Shown: positions 8,462 through 16,980 of the stretch, one piece after another | How the letters are laid out: every line of letters starts with the position of its first letter | Numbering within the stretch: the first letter of the stretch is position 1 | Assembly: GCA_964390495.1 (NCBI GenBank) | Contig: CAYMIN010000014.1 | Coordinates: forward strand, 1 to 64,000 | DNA length: 64,000 nt | Direction: 5' to 3' | Source: UBA11051 sp964390495 | Lineage (GTDB): Bacteria; Armatimonadota; Zipacnadia; Zipacnadales; UBA11051 | Translations under genes and position numbers: made by a program | Notes under the pieces: generated by a model | Told to the model about the DNA's origin: nothing | Database searches by the model: none | Seen by the model: the letters and a program-made list of their open reading frames with translations, nothing else

Positions 8462-9793
8462 ATGGACCCCCAGGCCTACCATATCCTGACCCTCGGCTGC
8501 CAGATGAACCAGCGCGACTCCGAGACCATCGCCGGCATCCTCGATGGCCTGGGCTTCCATCGTGCCGAGAACGCCGAGCAGGCCCATATCCTGGTCATCA
8601 ACACCTGCTCGGTGCGGGCCAAGCCGGAGCAGAAAGCCTTCTCCCGTCTGGGCGAGTGGCGTCTGCTCAAGCAGCAAGCCCCCGAACGGATCATTGCCGT
8701 CTGCGGCTGCACCAGTCAAGTCGCTACCGAAGAGGTACGCCGGCGGGTGCCCGATGCCGACATCATCATCGGTCCGCGCAGTCTCGGTAACTTCCGCGAG
8801 GCACTTCTGCAGCGCCTGGAGGCCAACGGCGACGGCCCCGCCGTGTTCGCCGATAGTGCCGAAGTCATCCCCGAGGCGCTGCCGGTACACCGCGCCCGCG
8901 GCATCTCCGCCTTCGTCAACATCACCTACGGCTGTGACAACTACTGCGCCTACTGTGTGGTGCCGTATGCCAGGGGCCGCGAAATCAGCCGCATTCCCCC
9001 GGAGATCGTCACCGAGTGCCGTGAGGCTCTGGCTCATGGCTACCGCGAAATCACCTTACTCGGCCAGAACGTCAACAGCTACGGACACGACCTCCACCCG
9101 CCGATGGAGTTTGCCGAATTGCTGCTCCAGGTCGGCACCATACGCGGCCTCGAGCGCCTGCGCTTCACTACCTCGCACCCCAAGGACCTGTGCGACCGGG
9201 TCCTGGAGACGATGGCCACAGTTCCCACCATCTGCGAGCATCTGCATCTGCCGCTGCAGGCCGCTGATGATGAGGTCCTGGCGCGCATGGGTCGCGGCTA
9301 TACCTTCCAGCAGTTCCACCACATCATCACCGGAGCGCGCGAAGCCATGCCTGCCATCTCGATTACCACCGATCTGATGGTCGGCTTCCCCGGCGAGACC
9401 GAGGCACAATTCCAGAATACACTGCGAGCCGTCGCGCAAATCCGCTTCGACCAGGCCTTCATGTTCAAGTACAACGACCGCCCGGGTACCAGGGCCGCTC
9501 AGATGCCGGACAAGGTGCCGGAAGAGGAGAAGCAGCGCCGACTGCTCGAGCTGGTCAATCTGCAGAACCAAATCGCCCGCGATGTCAATCAGGCCACTGT
9601 CGGCAAAGTCTTCGAGGTGCTCGTGGAGGGGCCGGACCCCAAGTCCCCAGGCTCCATACGAGGTCGCAGTCGCCAGAATAAGATCGTCATCTTCCCCGGT
9701 TCAGGCGGTCTGGCCGGCAGAGTCGTCAAGGTGCGCGCCACCGAGGGCTTCCTCTGGGGCCACAAGGGCGAGCTTCTCCGCACCGTCAAGTAA
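8462..9793 (+). CDS. miaB: tRNA-2-methylthio-N6-dimethylallyladenosine synthase
   Basis: 443 residues. MiaB adds the methylthio group at C2 of i6A37 in tRNAs reading UNN codons, using two [4Fe-4S] clusters and SAM. The N-terminal UPF0004 cysteines are Cys13 (LGCQMN), Cys49 (NTCSV) and Cys83 (CGCTSQ). The radical-SAM triad is Cys158, Cys162 and Cys165 in YGCDNYCAYC, followed by VVPYARGREISR, and a TRAM domain closes the protein. The ATG at 8462 is preferred over an in-frame TTG at 8426, because that TTG is part of the -35 box and the protein begins normally at MDPQAY. Confidence 0.95.
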   Translation: MDPQAYHILTLGCQMNQRDSETIAGILDGLGFHRAENAEQAHILVINTCSVRAKPEQKAFSRLGEWRLLKQQAPERIIAVCGCTSQVATEEVRRRVPDADIIIGPRSLGNFREALLQRLEANGDGPAVFADSAEVIPEALPVHRARGISAFVNITYGCDNYCAYCVVPYARGREISRIPPEIVTECREALAHGYREITLLGQNVNSYGHDLHPPMEFAELLLQVGTIRGLERLRFTTSHPKDLCDRVLETMATVPTICEHLHLPLQAADDEVLARMGRGYTFQQFHHIITGAREAMPAISITTDLMVGFPGETEAQFQNTLRAVAQIRFDQAFMFKYNDRPGTRAAQMPDKVPEEEKQRRLLELVNLQNQIARDVNQATVGKVFEVLVEGPDPKSPGSIRGRSRQNKIVIFPGSGGLAGRVVKVRATEGFLWGHKGELLRTVK

Positions 9794-9890
9794 CCCTGCG
9801 CCGCTGATAGGCAGGTGCAGCCCCGTGTTTCAGCGAAACCTTCCTCCGCCCATTCACAACGATTCCGCGAACAGGCTCTGGTGAGTACCA

Positions 9891-11153
9891 ATGCGCCTTC
9901 TACCAGGCGACAGCCCTGATGCGATCCGCGCCGAGGCCCGTGAGATTCCGCTGATGCTTGAAACTGACGTGCTGGTGTGCGGTGGCGGGCCGGCCGGTAC
10001 TGCCGCCGCCATAGCTGCGGGGCGACTGGGCGCTAGAGTTACCATCATCGAGCGCTACAATCACCTGGGTGGCCTGGCTACCGGCGGCCTGGTCATCGCG
10101 CTGCCGCGGCTTACCGATCAGGGCCGCCCTATCGTCGGCGGCATCGGCCTGCAGATGCGCGACGCGATGGTCGAGACCGGCGAGGCGGTGATGCGCGGTC
10201 ATGCTGATTCCTGCTATTTCGACCCCGAGGCGCTCAAGTATTTGAGCCTGAAGCTCTGCCGCGAGGCCGGTGTTGACATTCTGCACCATGCCTGGCTCTC
10301 TGATGCGCTAGTTGAACAACAGCGCGTGCGGGGAGCCGTCTTTGAGACTAAGGCCGGCACTGCCGCCGCGCTAGCCCGGGTGGTAATTGACGCCACCGGT
10401 GACGGCGACATCTTTGCCTGGGCCGGGTGCGAATTCGAGCAGTCCGACCAGTCTATCGGCCTGGATTTCCGCATCGGGGGCGTGGATGTCCCCAAATGGC
10501 AGGCCGCTCGTGAGAACGCTCCAGATCAATGTGCTGACATCATGCACGACCTCCACCAGCTCTGCGACTGGGGTGGCCCCTTCCAGCTCGGTGCGGTGCT
10601 AACTGCCGAGGGCGTGGTGTGGGGCAACAACGGGCTGCGGGTGGCCGATGCGCTCGATCCCCGCGAGCTTTCCCAGATAGACATCCAGGCCCGCCTCAAG
10701 ATCCGCCAAGGCCTGGAAATCCTGCGAGCGCGCATGCCGGGCTTTGCCGACGCCTGGCTGATTGATACGGCCTCGCAGACAGGAGTGCGCTGCTCACGCC
10801 GCCTTCGCGGTTCTTACCGCCTCAGCACAAGTGAGGTAGGCCAGCACGACTTCCGCCATCCTGAGGCCATTGGCCGAGGCAATGATTTCCGTCGCGAGGG
10901 TATCGCCTACGATATCCCCTATGGGGTCCTGCTGCCGGAAGACCGGGACGGGTTGCTGACCTGTGGCCGCTGCGTTTCCTGCGATGACGCGGCTTTAGAG
11001 CCGCTGCGAGTTATCCAGGTCTGCTGGGTTACGGGCCAGGCAGCGGGGACTGCTGCAGCGCTGGCGGCCCAGGCCGGTGTGTCGCCGCGCGATTTGCCTA
11101 TCCCTGAGTTGCAGGAGGTCCTTCGCGGCCAGGGCGTCGTCTTCGCCGATTGA
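9891..11153 (+). CDS. FAD-dependent oxidoreductase
   Basis: 420 residues of the FAD_oxidored type (PF12831-like). The FAD dinucleotide motif CGGGPAGTAAA sits at 30-40, followed by the ribose-binding Glu in TIIERYNHLGGLATGG; a second conserved block is VVIDATGDGDIFAWAG, and the C-terminal FAD contact is DGLLTCGRCVSCDDAALEP. Such enzymes are found widely in carbohydrate-degrading bacteria, with mostly unknown substrates. It follows miaB by about 100 bases and precedes a sugar isomerase-like gene, probably as one unit with the latter. The ATG is preceded only by a weak GGTGAG. Confidence 0.85.
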   Translation: MRLLPGDSPDAIRAEAREIPLMLETDVLVCGGGPAGTAAAIAAGRLGARVTIIERYNHLGGLATGGLVIALPRLTDQGRPIVGGIGLQMRDAMVETGEAVMRGHADSCYFDPEALKYLSLKLCREAGVDILHHAWLSDALVEQQRVRGAVFETKAGTAAALARVVIDATGDGDIFAWAGCEFEQSDQSIGLDFRIGGVDVPKWQAARENAPDQCADIMHDLHQLCDWGGPFQLGAVLTAEGVVWGNNGLRVADALDPRELSQIDIQARLKIRQGLEILRARMPGFADAWLIDTASQTGVRCSRRLRGSYRLSTSEVGQHDFRHPEAIGRGNDFRREGIAYDIPYGVLLPEDRDGLLTCGRCVSCDDAALEPLRVIQVCWVTGQAAGTAAALAAQAGVSPRDLPIPELQEVLRGQGVVFAD

Positions 11154-11222
11154 GACACTGGTGACAGGACTTCGCTACTGGTGCACCAGCTCGATCAACA
11201 CAGATCCACAGAGGAGCAACCA

Positions 11223-12062
11223 ATGAAGCTTTCAGCAATGCTATTCCCCTTCCACAGCGACCTCAAGGACGGCTCGCTCTCGGCCCTGAACCTCATCGAG
11301 AGGCTATACACCGTCGGTGTCCGGGCCCTCGAGCCGATGCTGAGTCGTATTGATGACGCCCCGGCTGTCTGGGCCGATTTGCGGGCCGCCGCTGCCGATT
11401 TCGGGATGTCGTACTCGTGCGTGGACGTCGGTGCCAACCTGATCGGCGCAAGCGATGCCGACCGCGCCGAGGCGCTGGATACCGTGGCGCGGGGAGTCGA
11501 GGTCTGCGGCGAGCTGGGCTGCCCGATTGCCCTGGTGCCCGGCACTAAGCCCGCCGCCGGCATGAGCAACGCAGAGGGGCGGAAGATCTACTCGGAGATG
11601 CTGGCTAAGGCCGCCCAACGCACCGCCGACTCCGGGGTTACGCTCACCATCGAGGATTTCGGGGTGTCTCCCGAGTTCGCCTGTCACTCATCTCACGTTC
11701 TGGAGGTCGTGACCGGGGCCGGGCCGGAGCTCAAGGTTACCTGGGACAATGGCAACTTCCTGCTGGCCGACGAGCCGCCTGCCGAGGCCTACCAGCCGTT
11801 GCGCAACCGTATCGTCCATGTCCACATCAAGGACTGGCTGCCGGCTCCCCCCGACAGCGACCAGGGCATTGTCGCCCCCTCCGGCAGGCGCTGGATCGGC
11901 GCGCAGATCGGCCACGGCAAGGCGCAAGTCAGGGAGAGTCTGGAACTGCTCCATGCCGACGGCTATGAGGGGTGGATATCGCTGGAGGTCGGCGTCGCGC
12001 CGGCATTGGAGGCTGCGGTCATCGGCGCCAACTACTGCACCGGCGTCTGGGATTCGCTGTAA
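11223..12062 (+). CDS. Sugar phosphate isomerase/epimerase-like TIM-barrel protein
   Basis: 279 residues; the ATG at 11223 is chosen because GAGGAG lies 7 bases upstream. The protein matches the xylose isomerase-like (AP endonuclease family 2) barrel, with the metal ligands Glu in TIEDFG, Asp in VTWDNGN, His in HVHIKDW and Glu in SLEVG. Relatives include hydroxypyruvate isomerase, inosose isomerase and many uncharacterised epimerases. Together with the FAD oxidoreductase upstream it probably handles a sugar or inositol derivative. It ends 13 bases from the convergent rsmE. Confidence 0.85.
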   Translation: MKLSAMLFPFHSDLKDGSLSALNLIERLYTVGVRALEPMLSRIDDAPAVWADLRAAAADFGMSYSCVDVGANLIGASDADRAEALDTVARGVEVCGELGCPIALVPGTKPAAGMSNAEGRKIYSEMLAKAAQRTADSGVTLTIEDFGVSPEFACHSSHVLEVVTGAGPELKVTWDNGNFLLADEPPAEAYQPLRNRIVHVHIKDWLPAPPDSDQGIVAPSGRRWIGAQIGHGKAQVRESLELLHADGYEGWISLEVGVAPALEAAVIGANYCTGVWDSL

Positions 12063-12075
12063 GTCGAAGCGGCTC

Positions 12076-12837
12076 CTACCCCAGCTCCCCGCACTCGTAC
12101 ATCACAATCGCACAGACGGTGATGGCCGCGGTTTCGGTGCGCAGGATGCGGTCGCCGAGCCCTACCGCAACCAGACCGGCTGCTACGGCCATTTCCGCTT
12201 CATCCTGAGTAAAGCCGCCCTCCGGTCCGATGAAAGCTCCCAGCCGCTGCGGCAATTCTAGTTTCGCCAGCATCTGCCCAAGGCCGGCCGAATCTTCGCC
12301 GGCTAATCCCTCATCGCAAAACAGCCCCAGGCCGCCGGAGGCCTGCCAGTCCGCCAGGGCCTCGCCAAACTCGACCGGCTCGGTCACTTCAGGCGGGATG
12401 GGCCGCATGGACTGCCGCGAGGCCTCGGCCACGATCTTGCCCCACCGCTGCAGCTTACTGGCGGCGCGCTTGCCATCAAGCTGCACCACAGTGCGGGCCG
12501 TCACCACCGGAACGATCCTGCTCACGCCCAACTCGGTGCACTTCTGCAATATCAGCGGGAAGCGCCTACCCTTCGGCAGGCCCTGATAGAGCGTCAGCTC
12601 CACAGCCGGCTGCGAGCGGGCCTCAGCCTGCTCCAGCACCTGGCCGGTCAGGGCGCTATCACCCAGGCGAGTGATCTCTGCCAGGTATTCGGTGCCGGTT
12701 TGCGGGTCAACGGCCCAGAACCGCTCCCCGACACCGCGACGCAGCACCACACTGAGATGATGGAAGGCCTCGCCGGCTAGCTCGATCCGCGCGCCCTCAA
12801 TCGCGTTTGTTGTAACCAGAATCCTCGGTACAGCCAT
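12076..12837 (-). CDS. rsmE: 16S rRNA m3U1498 methyltransferase
   Basis: 253 residues. RsmE is a SPOUT-class SAM methyltransferase acting on U1498 of 16S rRNA in assembled 30S subunits. The N-terminal PUA-like part contains HHLSVVLRRGVGE, and the C-terminal knot carries IGPEGGFTQDEAE and LGDRILRTETAAI, which form the SAM pocket. The ATG at 12837 has AGGACGG 9 bases upstream; an in-frame GTG at 12858 is the alternative. It is the last gene of the rpoZ-dnaJ-prmA-rsmE operon; the prmA-rsmE pairing is a common arrangement in bacteria. Confidence 0.94.
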   Translation of the reverse strand: MAVPRILVTTNAIEGARIELAGEAFHHLSVVLRRGVGERFWAVDPQTGTEYLAEITRLGDSALTGQVLEQAEARSQPAVELTLYQGLPKGRRFPLILQKCTELGVSRIVPVVTARTVVQLDGKRAASKLQRWGKIVAEASRQSMRPIPPEVTEPVEFGEALADWQASGGLGLFCDEGLAGEDSAGLGQMLAKLELPQRLGAFIGPEGGFTQDEAEMAVAAGLVAVGLGDRILRTETAAITVCAIVMYECGELG

Positions 12838-12873
12838 TCCTTCAGCCCGTCCTATCACACTTCAGAAAAACAC

Positions 12874-13761
12874 TCAGGCCTGCTTCGCCGTCACCCAGCA
12901 GCGCCATTCATCTTGGTCGTATCTATCGGTAATTTCCAGCTTCACCGCCGCAATCGCCTCAGCCACATCGTTGTCTGACCGGTCGGTGAAACCGGAGATT
13001 ATGTAATATCCATCGGGCTCCAAGAGCCTAGCAGCCTTGGCCGCCTGCTCCGCCACCACCTCGGGAGTGATGTTGGCTGCTATCAGGTCCCGAGGCCCAC
13101 GTATAGCCTCCAGGCTCTCCTCCAGCCGCACCTGGCAGCGCTCAGCCACAGCGTTTCCCACGAGGTTAGCGGCGGCCACCTCCAGGCACACCGGGTCGTT
13201 ATCTATGGCGAGGACACTCGCGGCGCCCAGCTTGCAGGCGGTGACGCTGAGGATGCCGGAGCCGCAGCCGAAATCTATGACCTCAGCGCCGGGTCGCAGG
13301 TGATCTTCCAGCGCCGCCATGCACATCCTGGTGGTCGCATGTGCGCCGGTGCCAAAGGCCATGCCGGGGTCAATGCGGATGATGATGTCATCGGAACGGG
13401 GCTGCAGCGGACTTACGGGATCGGGCCATGAGAGCCACGAGGGCAGAATCACCAGCCGTTTGCCCACTCGCAGCGGCCGGTAGTGCTGCTTCCATGCCTC
13501 CGCCCAGTCCTGCTCATCAACCCAATCGGCCTCCAGCGTGACTGGCGTCGCCGCGACGAGTTCCGGAGGAATCCTTCGCAGGCCGGCCTCCAATTCCGCC
13601 TGGGCCTTCTCAACATCCGCAGTCTCGGAGGTGTACGCCTGGTGGAGTGGGCCGGCCTGGGTGTTCACGATGCTCAGGCCGCCGAAAAGCTGCTGCAGGA
13701 TGGCGCTGACGCTGTCGGAAGCCTGGGGCGGGGCCGTTACTGAAAAGCGTCGCCAGCGCAT
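12874..13761 (-). CDS. prmA: Ribosomal protein L11 methyltransferase
   Basis: 295 residues. PrmA trimethylates ribosomal protein L11 using SAM. The N-terminal substrate-recognition domain holds DEQDWAEAWKQHYRPLRVG, and the catalytic Rossmann domain has PGMAFGTGAHATTRMC, the SAM loop VIDFGCGSGILSV and the NITPEV motif in place of the usual NxxxxP. Length and motif order match the family fully. It sits between dnaJ and rsmE on the same strand with short gaps. Confidence 0.94.
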   Translation of the reverse strand: MRWRRFSVTAPPQASDSVSAILQQLFGGLSIVNTQAGPLHQAYTSETADVEKAQAELEAGLRRIPPELVAATPVTLEADWVDEQDWAEAWKQHYRPLRVGKRLVILPSWLSWPDPVSPLQPRSDDIIIRIDPGMAFGTGAHATTRMCMAALEDHLRPGAEVIDFGCGSGILSVTACKLGAASVLAIDNDPVCLEVAAANLVGNAVAERCQVRLEESLEAIRGPRDLIAANITPEVVAEQAAKAARLLEPDGYYIISGFTDRSDNDVAEAIAAVKLEITDRYDQDEWRCWVTAKQA

Positions 13762-13833
13762 CCCGCCTCATCTCCACATCGGACTGGGCTTAGCACTGTT
13801 GGCGGCGCGTGGCCGCAGACTCTTGAAGCCGGC

Positions 13834-14925
13834 TCACTCTCCGCCGAGGGCCTTGCGGACGCGCTCGAAAATGCCGGAGCCGGCGGGGGGCCTCAATTCG
13901 GTGCCCTCTTCACGGGCCAATTCCTGCAGCAGCTCGATCTGGCGGTCGCTGAGTTCAGTGGGGGTATTAACCCGGAGCGCGATCACCTGGTCCCCGCGTC
14001 GGCTGCTGCGCAGGGACGGCAGGCCCCGGCCCCGCAGCCGCAACTCCTCGCCCGACTGGATGCCGGCGGGTATCTGGAGCTCTTCGCTGCCTTCCAGGGT
14101 CGGGACGGTGAGGGTATCACCTAGCGCCGCCTGGGCGAAGCTGATCTCCAACGCCATATACAAATGATTGCCGTGCCGGGTGAAAACTTCATGGTCGGCG
14201 ACATTGAGCCGCACATACAGGTTTCCCGGAGGCCCGCCGTTTGCGCTGATATCGCCCATGCCGGCGTATTCCAGGTGCTGACCGTCAGCGATCCCGGCGG
14301 GGATTTCTACCCGAAGCTGCTCGGCGGTCCGCACCACCCCTTGCCCGCCGCATTCCGGGCATGGTTCGTCAATGATCTCGCCGCTGCCTCCGCAGTCGGG
14401 GCAGCTTATAATCGTCACCATACTCCCCAGTATGGTCTGCTGGCGCTGGCGCACCTGACCATGGCCACCGCAGGTGGGGCAGGTGATCGGCTTGCTTCCG
14501 GGAGCGGCTCCACTGCCCTTACAGGCCTCACATGGGGCCATCCGCTCATAGGTCAGGTCGCGCTGGCCGCCGGTGAGCACCTCTTCCAGCTCGAGGTCAA
14601 GCTGTTGCTCGAGGTCGCGGCCCGGACTGGTCCAGGCCCTCCGGCCCATGTTACTGAAGCCAAAGGCCTGGTTGAAGATGTCGAAGATACTGCCCAGGCC
14701 GCCGTCGAAGCCGAAGTCAGAAACGCCGCCGGCATCGTAGCGGCGACGTTTCTGGGGGTCAGCCAGCACGGCATAAGCCTCGCTGATCTGCTTAAACCTC
14801 TCAGTTGCCTCCGCCGAGCCGCCGTTGACGTCAGGATGGTATCGCCGGGCCAGTCGCCGGTAAGCTTGTTTGATCTCGTGGCCGTCAGCATCGCGGCTGA
14901 CGCCGAGCACTTCATAGTAGTCCAT
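13834..14925 (-). CDS. dnaJ: Chaperone protein DnaJ
   Basis: 363 residues. The J domain (1-65) has the Hsp70-stimulating HPD tripeptide at 30-32. The Gly/Phe linker is short. The zinc-binding region shows all four repeats (CEACKGSG, CPTCGGHG, CPDCGGSG, CPECGGQG), so this is a type I DnaJ. The C-terminal beta domains follow, with the family segments GPPGNLYVRL and GDTLTVPTLEG. No dnaK or grpE is in the window; the neighbours are rpoZ upstream and prmA downstream. Confidence 0.95.
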   Translation of the reverse strand: MDYYEVLGVSRDADGHEIKQAYRRLARRYHPDVNGGSAEATERFKQISEAYAVLADPQKRRRYDAGGVSDFGFDGGLGSIFDIFNQAFGFSNMGRRAWTSPGRDLEQQLDLELEEVLTGGQRDLTYERMAPCEACKGSGAAPGSKPITCPTCGGHGQVRQRQQTILGSMVTIISCPDCGGSGEIIDEPCPECGGQGVVRTAEQLRVEIPAGIADGQHLEYAGMGDISANGGPPGNLYVRLNVADHEVFTRHGNHLYMALEISFAQAALGDTLTVPTLEGSEELQIPAGIQSGEELRLRGRGLPSLRSSRRGDQVIALRVNTPTELSDRQIELLQELAREEGTELRPPAGSGIFERVRKALGGE

Positions 14926-14967
14926 GAGGCCTTTCAGTGATGCCTCCTAGTGCCCCCGGCTTCCCCC

Positions 14968-15354
14968 CTAGTCTTCGTCCTCGTCTTCCTCTTCATCTCC
15001 GTCCTCGTCCTCATCTTCGTCATCTTCATCTTCGTCATCTTCGTCGTCGTCTTCTACCTCGTCTTCTGCCTCATCTTCGTCTTCGTCAATATCGGCAATG
15101 GCGGCGTCGAGAAGCTCGGCGCTATCATCGCTCGCCGCCTCCTCCACGGCTTCCGGAAGCGGCGCGTCCTCGATCTGCACGTAGCCGGCGGCGATTTCGT
15201 GCAGGGCGATAGTAGTGGGGCTATTACTCTCAATTTTGACGAATGGCTTGGCCCCGGCTTTGAGCTGCCTGGCGCGTTTAGCCACTGCGACAACTATGGC
15301 GTACCTGTTTCCGATGCGGTCCACTAAGTCCTCAATAGGGAATGGCCGTTCCAC
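14968..15354 (-). CDS. rpoZ: RNA polymerase omega subunit with hyperacidic tail
   Basis: 128 residues from a GTG with TTGGAG upstream. Residues 1-62 match omega: PIEDLVDRIGNRYAIVVAVAKRARQ, then TTIALHEIAAGYV, the helices that clamp the beta-prime C-terminus. Residues 90-128 form an almost purely acidic tail, 36 of 39 being Asp or Glu. The tail is absent in common omega proteins of 70-90 residues. It heads the operon with dnaJ, prmA and rsmE. The omega call is firm; the role of the tail is unknown. Simple GA(T/G) codon repeats suggest it grew by slippage. Confidence 0.9.
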   Translation of the reverse strand: MERPFPIEDLVDRIGNRYAIVVAVAKRARQLKAGAKPFVKIESNSPTTIALHEIAAGYVQIEDAPLPEAVEEAASDDSAELLDAAIADIDEDEDEAEDEVEDDDEDDEDEDDEDEDEDGDEEEDEDED

Positions 15355-15419
15355 CTAGTATCTCCAATCCTCGTGGTAAGCCCACCTACCCGCGCTTGCC
15401 GGAAGTTATCCAGGCAAGC

Positions 15420-15459
15420 AAAAAGGGCGCGACAATTGCGGATACAATCGTCCCGCGCC
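15420..15459 (-). terminator. Intrinsic terminator inside the rpoZ leader
   Basis: Read on the minus strand, arms GGCGCG-GG-ACGATTG and CAATTGT-CGCGCC pair as a 13-bp stem with a 2-base bulge and a 6-base loop. One C and a run of five T follow at once. It lies between the promoter at 15578-15606 and the rpoZ start at 15354, so it either ends a small RNA of about 150 bases or attenuates rpoZ. Confidence 0.7.
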
Positions 15460-15577
15460 GGCGCGGTCCGCGAGTCCAGCTTATATACCTTCCCCCCGGA
15501 CCGACATGGCAGGCTGTGTTGGTAGTCACGGCCGTTCACCGAGCATCGGCCGCCATCATCTACTTTCGTGAGCCTAT

Positions 15578-15606
15578 ATGATACACTATCAACCGCGCGC
15601 TGTCAA
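15578..15606 (-). promoter_or_regulatory. Strong sigma70-type promoter upstream of rpoZ
   Basis: On the minus strand TTGACA (15606-15601), a 17-base spacer and TATCAT (15583-15578) match consensus at 11 of 12 positions. Predicted transcription start is near 15571, 217 bases before the rpoZ GTG. Confidence 0.75.
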
Positions 15607-15749
15607 TCACTTCCTTGAGATGTCCCCCTTCCACCCATCGGTAAACATCTCTGCGCAACTGATTGTGACCGAGGGGAGGTCTGAAGAGGTCCTGTGGCGA
15701 AATCTATCTAGCTTACCGATTCTTAGACACACACGATAGGAGTCAAACA

Positions 15750-16841
15750 ATGGCCAAGACCAAAGAATTTCATGGCATGACCTGCCGCAGGCTCGGCGAT
15801 TCCGGGCTGTGGGTCTCAGAAGTCGGCCTCGGGCTTTGGAAATGGGGCTACCCGGAATACGACAAGTCGCGCGTCGGCGAACACCTCGGCTTCCAGATTC
15901 TCGACCGCGCCCTGGAGTTGGGGGTCTTCCACTGGGATACCGCCAATTCCTACAATGCCGGTGCCGCCAACTCCGAGCGCCTGCTGGGCAGCTACTTCTC
16001 AAAGCGCCCTAAGACCCTCCGCGACCAAGTGATGCTGGCTACCAAGGTCGCCAACAATTCCCGCGAGGAGCATGAGCTCGGTCCCTACCCGGAGAATGCC
16101 GACAGATTCACGCCCAATCAGAGCGGCGGCTCCCGCCTCTACCTCATGAATGAGGTCGAGCGCTGCCTCAAGCGGATGTGCGTGGATCACATTGACCTGC
16201 TCTACCTGCACAGCCCCGATACCTGGGACGATTCCGGTGACTGGGTCACGCCCCTGGAAGAGACCTGGTCAACCATGGACGATCTGGTCACCCAGGGCAA
16301 GGTCCGCTACCTGGGGGTATCCAACCACAGCGCGGCCCAGGCCCAGCAGGTTATAGATGTCCTGGAGCAGGTGGGCAAGGATGCCTCCCGCAATATCGTC
16401 GCCATCGAGAACTGCTACAGCCTGGCCGAGCGCTCCAATGTTGCCTCCGATGATGCAGGCGACGAGCAGGCCTTCTTGGACTTCTGCAAGCAGCGCAATC
16501 TCAGCATTGTGCCGTTCTTCCCCCTGGCCGGCGGCCTCTTGACTGGCCGCTACACCAAGCGCAACCTCGACCAGGTCGAGGGGCGGCTGACTACTGAAGC
16601 CATTGGGCCGCGCTTCCTCACCGATGAGCGGCTCAAGCTCGCCGGCAGAGTCGCCCGCATGGCCAAGGATAAGGACTGCTCGCCGGCCCAGCTTGCCATC
16701 GCCTGGCTGCTCAAGCACCCGCAGGTTGGTTCCGTAATCGCTGGGGTAACGAAGATGGAGCATCTGGAGGACAACATCGGCGCCATCAAGGTCAAGCTCT
16801 CCCACGACGCCATGGCCCAGCTCGACAAGGCCAGCAGCTAG
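15750..16841 (+). CDS. Aldo/keto reductase
   Basis: 363 residues of an NADP-dependent TIM-barrel aldo/keto reductase. The catalytic tetrad is visible: Asp63 and Tyr68 (DTANSYNAG), Lys99 (LATKVAN) and His154 (LYLHSPD). Further family signs are GLGLWKWG near the N-terminus, KVRYLGVSNHS and the C-terminal QVGSVIAGVTKMEHLEDN NADP contact. It resembles the voltage-channel beta-subunit/YghZ group more than the short AKR5 type. The start has AGGAG 7 bases upstream. It is a single gene ending before a strong stem-loop at 16912. Confidence 0.9.
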   Translation: MAKTKEFHGMTCRRLGDSGLWVSEVGLGLWKWGYPEYDKSRVGEHLGFQILDRALELGVFHWDTANSYNAGAANSERLLGSYFSKRPKTLRDQVMLATKVANNSREEHELGPYPENADRFTPNQSGGSRLYLMNEVERCLKRMCVDHIDLLYLHSPDTWDDSGDWVTPLEETWSTMDDLVTQGKVRYLGVSNHSAAQAQQVIDVLEQVGKDASRNIVAIENCYSLAERSNVASDDAGDEQAFLDFCKQRNLSIVPFFPLAGGLLTGRYTKRNLDQVEGRLTTEAIGPRFLTDERLKLAGRVARMAKDKDCSPAQLAIAWLLKHPQVGSVIAGVTKMEHLEDNIGAIKVKLSHDAMAQLDKASS

Positions 16842-16911
16842 CCGCAACCAGCCATCGCCGTGTGCAAGGATGGTAGAGCGCCTGAGGGGGCATCCCGCCC
16901 CACAGTGAATC

Positions 16912-16942
16912 CCTGAGGCCCGCTGAATGAGCGGGCCTCAGG
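16912..16942. terminator. Bidirectional stem-loop between convergent genes
   Basis: A perfect 13-bp stem (CCTGAGGCCCGCT with AGCGGGCCTCAGG) and a GAATG loop lies between the stop codons of the plus-strand aldo/keto reductase and the minus-strand TPR gene. No T run follows on either strand, so it may be a barrier to read-through or RNA decay more than a classical intrinsic terminator. Confidence 0.6.
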
Positions 16943-16980
16943 CTTGTCTCGGGCTCCACGAAGCTTGACCTCTGCGCCGC

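Larger units (their letters stand above)
15355..15749. other. Divergent intergenic region between rpoZ and the aldo/keto reductase
   Basis: About 395 bases without a supported protein gene. The minus-strand half holds a strong promoter (15578-15606), a terminator hairpin (15420-15459), a further 7-bp stem (GCTTGCC/GGCAAGC, near 15395-15420) and the rpoZ start. The plus-strand half contains only the ribosome binding site AGGAG of the aldo/keto reductase; I could not identify its promoter. Confidence 0.6.
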
